Positions 45,501 through 53,886 of a stretch of 64,000 bases of DNA are shown in pieces. This DNA is from Byssothecium circinans (lineage: Eukaryota > Ascomycota > Dothideomycetes > Pleosporales > Massarinaceae). Where the stretch lies: contig ML976982.1 in the NCBI GenBank assembly GCA_010015675.1, positions 551,157 to 615,156 of the forward strand. Direction: 5' to 3'. A program made the translations under genes and the position numbers. Positions within the stretch are counted from its first letter, which is position 1. Every line of letters starts with the position of its first letter. Under the pieces are notes generated by a model. That model did not search any database. It saw only the letters and a list, made by a program, of their open reading frames with translations, and had not been told where the DNA came from.

Positions 45501-46060
45501 ACATGCTTGGTGCATGGATTGTGGTAAGGCGTGTCGATACATTGAGCGACAATGCGCTCGAGGAGCTCCCGATCCAGTGACGCAATGGAAGTGTGAAACC
45601 TGTTCCCACCTTCAACTCGAACGGATACGCATCGCCGAAGAAGAAGCACGACAAGCGCTTGAGTTAGCAGCTCTTCTTGACATCGAGGAACGGGAGGCTG
45701 CTGAACGCAAGGCGAGAGAGGATCTGGAAGCGGCGCGGAAAGAGAGAACACAGCATGAGGTTCCTGTGAAGGAGTGTCCACACTGTCATATTCCGACGCA
45801 GAAGACAGTTGGTTGTGATCATGTAAGTTGCGCAAGTTCGAAAGTACACCGTGTTATCAAATATGTGGAGACTTTGCCTGTCGTTTCAGATACTGACAAG
45901 TGTTTAGATGACGTGCATTTGCAACACGCATTGGTGTTGGACGTGTGGGAAGGAGGAAAGTCGTTCTACGATATACGACCACATATCGAAGGTTCATAAG
46001 GGGTATTCCGTTCCCGGGCTGGGTTGGGAGTTTGAGGACAACGATGAGGGCGGATGGTAA
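42508..46060 (+). CDS. vWA-domain RBR-type E3 ubiquitin ligase
   Basis: Exon 1 is 42508-45822, the intron 45823-45907 (GTAAGT...TTTAG), exon 2 is 45908-46060; about 1155 residues. The N-terminal ~250 residues form a von Willebrand A-like domain (LLILVDATYSM, with a DxTxS MIDAS-like site at 17-21, and IILLYTDAPPH). A long middle region contains an acidic patch and three small Cys clusters (CRACG...CGLC, CRTQ, CKKC...CTAC). The C-terminal ~250 residues read as a RING-IBR-RING array: RING1 (CSLCF ... CPFCRRPP), an IBR-like unit (CMDCGKACRY ... CETC), a charged coiled coil, and RING2 (CPHCHIPTQKTVGCDH, spliced to MTCICNTHWCWTCGKE). RING2 Cys in GCDHM is the expected catalytic thioester residue. 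The intron splits RING2 between DH and MT. Likely cytosolic or nuclear; substrate unknown. Confidence 0.9.
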
Positions 46061-46855
46061 GTCAATGAGTTAGGAGCGTGAATTGAATGGGTTGGGGGGT
46101 TGGCGTCCTAGACTAATTCGGGTTTAGTCCTTGCGGTTATCGACCTTAATACAACAACTTCAACATGATATTAAGCATGCACAGTGCGCAGAACGCCACA
46201 GCGCAACTGGAAGTCTGGGAAGGCGACTGGCTGAACTTTGGGGTCGACCGAAAAGCGGGAGCAGATTATAGTGTTTCTCGGGCGCAACACCAACAAGCCT
46301 CCGGAAAGAGAATGAATAGTCTTGCCACTTAGAAGACCCCACCAATCCCAAGAGGCGTGACTAGAGCGTTTTGCTTTGGCGATCAGACTTCCTTCTTTAC
46401 CCTTCTTTTGATCCCTAGGATAGTCTTTGAACTCGGTACGTTATTGTCACCCCAAGTGAAACTACAACTTTATGGGCTCTTCAGTTCAAACTCAAAGTCC
46501 TCCAATAAATACGAAGCCAGCAATTTGACGGTGAACTAGAAATGAAACGGCCCGGACTGCACATGTTAGCACACCGTACGCACTGCCAGTCTACCCCGCA
46601 GCGGACGAGAGGCACTTAGTAGTTAGTACCTGTGAGAAGTGGCGTTGAATTGGTTCAGCCTAGACTGCGCATCGTGGTCATTCCAAAGTTGTACGAGCCG
46701 TGCAGCTTGCTTACACCCCAGCAATCGATCGAACGAATTGATAGAGACCAGCTTGGTAGTGAGCAGTAACGCATATTTAAGACCCGTCAGGTCGCCTTTT
46801 CACCTCGCTGCCTTGTCGATTATCATTTCAATCTACATTTACCTTGCATATCAAA
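46061..46855. other. Intergenic; 3' flank shared with 51.7-52.0 kb
   Basis: The first ~110 bases match a second copy at 51.85-51.96 kb. The remainder holds the promoter of the cysteine-rich gene with TATTTAA at 46774-46780. Confidence 0.5.
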
Positions 46856-47272
46856 ATGCACTACACTACCTTTCTCTCCATCTTGGCTTTGGCCACCACG
46901 CCAGTCGCCCTGGCTGAAACCTGCTTGAATGGAGCCGGAACCTGCACCACACCATCGAACTGCCTCAACAACCTGCAAGGCAGCGTGTCCACCGGCCTTT
47001 GCTCTGGCGGAGCGAACAATCGATGCTGTGATCTTGAGGGAGATTATCAGTGTGGTACAAACGGAGCCGGTACGTTCACAATCGTTCTATATTTCTGCGA
47101 AGTTGTGTGGGAGAAGTGTCTGGCGGAAGAGCTACCTCTACACTTTCTATGTTTAATAAGGACATGGCTCATTGATCGGGCAGGACGCTGCAGGTATACC
47201 TCGGAAGGTTGTTCGGGAACCTGGCAGACGGGATTTTGTCCTTTTGGGAATAATTTCAGGTGCTGCATTTGA
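46856..47272 (+). CDS. Small secreted protein with two six-cysteine repeats
   Basis: Exon 1 is 46856-47069, the intron 47070-47183 (GTACGT...GGCAG, 114 nt), exon 2 is 47184-47272; 100 residues. A signal peptide (MHYTTFLSILALATTPVALA) is followed by a mature protein of about 80 residues with 12 cysteines. They form two copies of one spacing: C-x6-C-x5-C-x12-C-x7-CC in the first half and C-x7-C-x6-C-x8-C-x7-CC in the second. Each copy ends in a CC pair preceded by a GANNR/GNNFR-like segment and contains a GAG(T/R)C start. Size, secretion and cysteine content fit the general profile of fungal effector or antimicrobial candidates, but no family is recognised. The intron sits between the first and second cysteine of repeat 2. 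A TATA-like TATTTAA lies 76-82 bases upstream. Confidence 0.85.
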   Translation: MHYTTFLSILALATTPVALAETCLNGAGTCTTPSNCLNNLQGSVSTGLCSGGANNRCCDLEGDYQCGTNGAGTFTIVLYFCEVVWEKCLAEELPLHFLCLIRTWLIDRAGRCRYTSEGCSGTWQTGFCPFGNNFRCCI

Positions 47273-49846
47273 TCGCAGAGAGAGATATCCGGGGGGAGGG
47301 AGGGGGGGGATAAACTTGCGAGTTTCAATCCTCAGTTTCAATACGCTAAGTAACGATGCGGATTCCCAACAATTGGCGCACTTAGCATCTTATAGCTATG
47401 AACACTCATTTGGCTGCCTATAAGCTTCGTATACTTGTCCACATCCAATCTTCACCAGTACCTCTTGCACTAGCCCATCACCTAAGTTGCAACCTTGTGA
47501 CGCCTGTGCGACCGTCGCTTAATATCTCCTCCCCGTATTTCGCATTCAGATACATTGAATGGATGCAGGTTGCGGAAGTCTTTTTTACCATCTCGTACTC
47601 CATGTCATCTTTAATTAACAAATTATTGATTTCTCTACATCCGGCTCGATAACATTTAGACATTAAATTGGACCCACGCGGGGGGACAGCCACGCCTATT
47701 TTATCATCTCGCCAACGAACGGATTGGAGTCGAGGGAAACCTGAGAATCATGCTGCGACTGCGAGGCCCTTTCTTGTTCGCCTTCGTACACCGGATTGGC
47801 ACTGCATCAAACCTCATAGGTGTAATAAGCCCCTTTGCCCGGCAATACCTCCTTCATCAAACCCAGAGCTTCCAGCTTCTGGTCAGTTCGAGCAACTTCA
47901 AATTGGAACCTTCCTTTCGCCGCCACCAACGCAGGGAATGCGGGGTAGTAGCAAGCGCCTAGTGTCGTGCGGCCCGCGATGGAACCGAGGTGCATGCCAA
48001 GTCTCGTTTCGGGCTAGCTATTCGCTGAGCCTCGGCGTTCTTGCCAAAGCTCTCTTAGCGTATCTATCGTTCGGCCGTCGTTCTCTGTGCAGCCGCCTAT
48101 TAGAGCATGGCGCACCCTGTATACGACAATAGACTATGGGTGTCAAGCTCGCCAGATTGAGTTGCGTAGCAGCGCGTCAGATATTCCTGACATGATAGTC
48201 CCCTGAATAATCCACAAAGGCGACGACCTGCAGAGACAAGAGGACCGACGAATCCAGCATAGCTAGTGAATTGCCTAGCTGGATTCGTCGCGCCCTGGTT
48301 CATGCCACAACGGCAACATCTTCTCAGCCTCATTACCAACCACCTAATTTCTCTCAAATGGCAGTTGCGAAAGCGGCAGCCACCCCACTAGAATTCACTG
48401 TTTCTCGTTCCTAGTCTGCGATGTCTCGAGCGACATCAATGATTTACCCTGGAAGTGGAAAATGGAAAATGCTCGCCGAGTACACGACACAGTCACTTTG
48501 GCGAGCGACGATATGATGGGAGTAATGCTTGCTTGGAGTTCGGTTGATCTCTGTTTCACACGTCTACGGAGTACTTCTCTGTACTGCTCTGCTCTGCTAT
48601 ACTATACTTGTACTGCGTTATGTTATGTCCACACCCATAGAGCGCGCTTGCTGCTAATCATAATCATCAAGATAGGCAAAGCCGCAAAGCACTGTATAAA
48701 ATACCTCTCACTTCAATCATTCACACTCACACACACGCCGTTAGATATACAAGTGCGTCGCTTTCATCGCCCCGACACGCACAACTTATTAAGTAGATAA
48801 AAAGGGTTCTTTTAAGTTAAAGGCTGGTACTTTATTTAATAAAGTTAAGTAAGTTAGTAGTTATTCCTAAGGAATTTTAGGCAGTATAATAGTGCTCTAC
48901 GTTACCTAGGTAGTCTTCTTCTGTAGTTGCTACTTGATCACTTAATTATCACTTTCTCCCACTCGCTTAGAGCCTCATTTCAACACTCCTCACTTTCTGG
49001 GCGAACAAGAAAGATAGAGTTTGAAACTAGCGCTACTCATTCACACTTTAATGATACCGTGTTTAGTCTGCGCCAAATCAATAGCTTCGCCCCTAATAGA
49101 TTTGAAGCTGTGGTCATGCTGATTGAATAGGGACCTCTATTCTTCTTCCGTGGTTGATTTACAGCTTTCTTAGTAAATGTGGGAAGTCTATGGTGCGATG
49201 ACTCGTGGCTTCCAGAAGACTTGGATTGGGAGATGCGGGTTCGGAGGGATTGGAAGAATGTGAAATGCTCGATATGAACGCCCCAGAGTTTGGCCATGGG
49301 GAAGGAGCTGAGAATCACGGGGAGTGAACTTTCGATCAATCTGAAGGGAAGATCAGAGCAGGGTTGAGGGATCACAGCCCGGTGATTCGGTGAATATATT
49401 CTGGCCAATTAGATTTGCCTATGCGTAAATGGATTGGATCACGCTGCACGGAGTAAGACCGTTTATTATAATGATTGCTTTGTCGCACGAGATTTTGTCG
49501 CTAAGACAGATGTCCAATCCCGACCCCGGGCACCGCAGATCGTGACAAAAGTTGGGACCGAGTAGCGTGGCACGGAAGCCCTCCACCAACGAGGGCTCCA
49601 CTTTACTTCGTATCGGGTGATAATTTAAGGCTGTAGGATCACCGGTATAGCAACCTATTGGTCCCCAAGGATGTAGCCGGCTGAAATAGGTATCAACAAG
49701 AAATAAAGGGGGCACATCGTGCAGAATTATCACTAAGCCATTGAAATCCGAACACTCTGAAGTACTCCGTAGACTCTTCATACTTTACTCAGAGTTATCG
49801 GACGAGATATTTGACGCTGGATAATTACAACAAGCTTGTAGCAGAA
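47273..49846. other. 2.6-kb stretch without a supported gene
   Basis: Contains a 12-bp inverted repeat (listed) and a strongly AT-rich patch at about 48780-48940 with TTAAGTAAGTTAGTAG-like sequence, which looks like the relic of a mutated repeat. No coding feature is convincing. Confidence 0.4.
48246..48290. repeat. 12-bp perfect inverted repeat
   Basis: CGACGAATCCAG (48246-48257) and CTGGATTCGTCG (48279-48290), 21-base spacer that itself contains two CTAG sites. Confidence 0.75.
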
Positions 49847-51635
49847 ATGTTCGTTACAGCACTGATTATCGTGCTCCTTTCTTTCCTTATCGTGTACTCC
49901 AGCTTCAGAGTCCGCGTACCGGAGTCATGGCAATTTTTGATGAAAGGAAGACGCATGCTTATAGCGCGATCAATCGAGGCAAGTATAACCAGTTGCATAG
50001 TATTTTATAAAGACTTACAGGTTAGCAGAGTAAGGGTGGCCCGTTTTCCATACATATCCCCGGAAACCGTCTTCACCTCGTATGCAGTAAAGAGCATTGG
50101 AACGACCTGAATAGCACGAGTATCAGTCATCTTTCCATGCATGCTTGGTCAAAAGAACATTTCCAGCCAAAGTACGCGTTTGGCTACGTGTGGCCTGATC
50201 GAAGAGAAGAGGATGGAATGCCAGTCGTGCGTGCGATTCGAACAGTTACGAATCAGTTTGCGGTCCTGAAACCTAAATTCATTACCATCATGAGGGATGA
50301 GCTGGATGAGGCGCTGAAGTTGAACGCTCAACAGGACGGTGAGAACTCTACTCCAATGCTCGGCTCCATGTGTCCCGCTGACCTTTATAGGCACTAGCAA
50401 GATTGCATTGTGGGATACTGTTAAGCATTTTGCTTCACGAATGAACGTACTGATAATGTTTGGTGATGACGTTGGTACGCGTGTACCATGGTACCATGGT
50501 ATCCATCTTTGTTACCGAGAACACGAAAAATAACAGCCTGCCAGCAAACAACCCCGAATTCGTGGACCGCGGCTTGAAGTACATCGACGAAGCAACTCTC
50601 GTAGCCGAAGCAGCGAAAAGCTTTCCCGCCTTTCTTGTACCGTGCGTCTTCCCGTGAGAAAATACGACGCATAGTAAAACTAATTCTGTGAAGCGTTCTA
50701 GCTAAGTTCATTCGGGGCCGCAATCGGAACCAGCAGTACATACTGCAAGCGATAGCATCGGAAGTGAAGAAACACCGTGCCTACGAGGATACAGTTGATA
50801 GGCCGGTTAGTCGGCTTTTGATTCCACACCCTATGAAATGTCACTTACTCGCAACGCAGGGTTCAATTGTGGAAGGTCTCGTCCGAAACAATCCAGACCT
50901 CACGGACAGTCGCTTGGAACTTGACATGAACAGCACATTCATCGCATCCACGACATCCACACCAATTGTACTACGCTATATCTCCGTCTCCCAAAAACTG
51001 CATGACTAACCGCATCAATCAGATTGCCACCCATCTCATCCAAGACATCTTTACTCACCAGGAGTACCTCCCCGCCCTCCGCACAGAACTCAAAGGCGTC
51101 CTGGACGATCCCATCCCCGACCTAAGAAAACTTCCTCTACTTGAAGGCTTCTTGGTCGAGTCCATGCGCACCCACTGTTTCCTCTCTACAGTCATCCATC
51201 GCGTGTCCTTAAGACCGTTCACCTTCCACGATGGCTACACAGTGCCAAAGGGCGAGGTCGTCGAGTTCTACCAGTACAACACAATGAATGATGAGTCCAT
51301 CTATGCGGATGCCGCCAAGTTTGATCCGGAGAGGCATTGTCGGACTGCAAGAGTGGCTACAGACATGGGGGTGGAGTGGCCTTTTTGGGGAAATTCGAAA
51401 ATTGCCTGGTACGTTTGCTTAAAAAAAATTGATCGTGGGTACCATGGTATGCTGACGGTGCGATGCGTGTAGTCCTGGAAGGTTCCATGTTAGCAATGTG
51501 GCTAAGCTGATTGCTATATATTTCATTATGAAATTCGATTGCGAGTTTGAGAGTACGGAGGGCTTGAACTTTGAGTTTCGGGATGTACTCGTGCCGAGTC
51601 CGAATGCGAAGCTCATTATGAGGAGGAGGGAGTGA
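49847..51635 (+). CDS. Cytochrome P450, N-terminal part unresolved or frameshifted
   Basis: The ATG at 49847 opens a membrane anchor (MFVTALIIVLLSFLIVYSSF) and PESWQFLMKGRRML. Coding continues through several short exons with introns I can place by phase, such as 50340-50391, GTACGC...GCCAG near 50476-50535, and one with a TGACTAACC branch site near 50969-51021. Conserved elements: EHFQPKYAFG, the I-helix segment (TFIASTTSTPI), ExxR in ESMR, DPERH, and the heme motif PFWGNSKIAC-PGRF. The heme cysteine codon is split TG/T by an intron (GTACGT...GTGTAG, about 51411-51471). The frame ends at TGA 51633-51635. Around 50080-50096 the frame must change by one base between FTSYAVK and EHWNDL and no clean intron fits, so the gene may be inactive. 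The substrate cannot be read from sequence. Confidence 0.7.
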
Positions 51636-51667
51636 TGGATTTTGATTGAAGTTTCCATTTTAGGTAT

Positions 51668-51962
51668 CTGTCGAAGGTGCGTAAGAGTTGTACTGTTCCG
51701 GATTTGGGTTGGGAGGTCCGATAACAATGAGGGCAGATCTGTAAGTAGATGAACGGGAAAGTTTCTTCAATTCCATGATGTGAGCTTCAATTTGGTGTTA
51801 CCTGGCTTGCAACAATACAATCCTCGTTGATGCGACTATTTATTCAATGGTTGGAGTGAACTAGTCGGATAGGGATAGGCGTCTGGCGAACCGGACAAAT
51901 TCGGTTTTATGGACCTTAGTCCCCGCGCTTATTGATCTTCACGCAATAACGCCAACATATTC
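51668..51962 (+). repeat. Diverged partial copy of the 3' end of the vWA-RBR gene
   Basis: The stretch TCGAAGG...GGGTTGGGAG...AACAATGAGGGC...GTAAG...ATGA aligns with 45992-46075, the last codons and stop of the vWA-RBR gene. A second block, from GGCGTC through AATTCGG to TTAGTCC..GCG.TTAT.GA...CCAACAT, aligns with that gene's 3' flank at about 46100-46165. The copy has many substitutions and an insertion between blocks, and cannot code the same peptide. Confidence 0.75.
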
Positions 51963-52161
51963 GCTCATTCCTTAGCATTATACCAGCCAATCATATGCTC
52001 TCCCCCAGCTTTGAATACCTCGGGAACAGCTCGTATTGGACAATGTTTCCAGTGGCGCGATGCGCACTTTACTTCTTTCAACCATGAATTAAGCTACGTA
52101 AATATTCAACGTCCTCCTCGCAGCCTTCTGCTGAGGATGTTAAAACGTAGGGAAGTCACGT

Positions 52162-53886
52162 ATGCTCTCGGGTCGTTGGAGTACATACCGCAACACTTTT
52201 CAATCGACTCTATTGTATATATTGAGGAATTCGGTGCAAGAGATATCGGGAACCGCTACGAATAAAAGTGAAACACGACCGCGCGATATACGAGAGATAG
52301 AAGAGATGGTACTCCTAGAACGCCGCACCCGTGGGTCAACAAAAGCAAACTCAAGCCAGAACTCGTACATCAACGATCAGGACCTTTCCAAGCAGTCCGT
52401 CGATATCAAAGACAGCGATAATTCTCCCCTCTCGTCAGAACCTCCATCGCAAACCCTCTCCTCAATCGCAACGACTACCGAGCTGTCAACATCTATTGGC
52501 ACCGTCCTCTCCGGTATCCAGCTCTCCGATCTCAAACCTTCACAACTCGTCGAACTATCCCACCTAGTCGCTGATCGCGGTGTCGTCCTCCTGCGCCATC
52601 AAAACCTAGATCACAATTCCCAAGACCGCAATTCGCAGCACTTCGGCCCTGTAGCCAAGACTCCCCCGGAAGAGGACGCGCAAGACGATGCTGAAGAGGA
52701 AGAAAATGAATGGCGCACCGATAATACATTTAGTAACCACTCACCAAGTTACTCTATCCTGCGAATAAGCGACGACCACACCGAAGGCGGAGAAACAGCC
52801 TTCACATCCCAATACGGCCTCTACGACGCCCTCAGCACACCTATGCAGAACCTTCTCGACGGCCTCAACACGATCAGCCCCTCGCAACACAAGAACCCAG
52901 CAGTGCGCACGCATCCACTCACCAAGCTGAAAGCGCTCAACGTGCTTCCCAGCTCCGTGGCTCGGTTTGCAGAGTTGAAGAGGAAGGAATCAGGTACATC
53001 ACCTCACCACCTGCTAATTCCCACGAGTCTGCAAGAAAGCGGGAAGAAAAGCTGATTCAACGAATAGAAAACCTCCTCCACTTCCTATCCCTCCACCTCA
53101 ACTCCTCGGATGCGCACACACTGCGCTGGAAATGGCAAGCAGGCGACGTTGCAATCTATGATAATAGAGCTGCGGCGTATAAACACATCTCAGTCCGTCC
53201 TCGAAGCTTTACGAAGACAGTCTCGCACGGTGATAAAGGTGTGTCTCTTGTTCAACATACCCTTTTATATCATGCTCCTGGGTTTAATAAAGAGGCAACA
53301 GCATACTTTGACCCTGCAAGCGAATCCCGCGCCCAGCGCACACAACGCGTCGCGCAAGAAGCGAAAGAGAAAGATGAGACGGTGAAAGCGAGGAAAGCGA
53401 GGTTTAATAATACGCCGCTGAGACGGATACTTGAGCGACAGCTTTCGCCCGAAGCTAATACCTACTTAGCACAAGGTCAAGCAGGTTTAGAAGACACACT
53501 CCCACCGAGCTCCACGATCCCGCAGGATGAGAAAAAGAGCGGGCGTGCAGATTCCGTCTTTTCTGACGGCGAAAATGCCCAGGACCACATCAGCGCGGTG
53601 AGAAGTAGCGAGAGTGCGGAGAAGCGCACTGAGCGGTGGACTGAGGAAGTGTATGTCGATTCTCTGGGTAGCGGGCGTTGTGCTTCCTATCATTTCATTC
53701 CGTCCTTGCTGGATATTTGCTAACGGGAATCTTTGCAGGATTAATGGGTATACAAGCCCGGCACCAGCATCTGGCCCAGCTCCAGCGACGAAGAGTAAGA
53801 CTAAGGGTAAGAGTAACACGCCGCTCCGCCGCATCATCGAGCGACAAGTGTCATCCCATTCACCTCGTCGTATTTCGGTGAAGTAA
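52162..53886 (+). CDS. TauD/TfdA-like dioxygenase homologue lacking iron ligands
   Basis: Exons 52162-52993, 53068-53650 and 53739-53886 (introns GTACAT...AATAG and GTATGT...TGCAG) give 520 residues; a start at 52306 (472 residues) is equally possible. Recognisable parts of the alpha-ketoglutarate dioxygenase fold are ADRGVVLLRHQNLD, FGPV, NTFSNHSPSYSILRI, GGETAFTSQYGLYDALS, VRTHPLTKLKALNV and GDVAIYDNRAAAYKHI. The facial-triad HxD is WRTD here (His replaced by Arg). The distal His after the DNR motif is Tyr. The segment between the first strand and HxD is shortened to an acidic run (EEDAQDDAEEEENE). The C-terminus holds a repeated NTPLRRI(L/I)ERQ motif (about 53408-53440 and 53818-53845). 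Probably a pseudoenzyme or a decaying gene; active catalysis by the usual mechanism looks unlikely. Confidence 0.75.
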
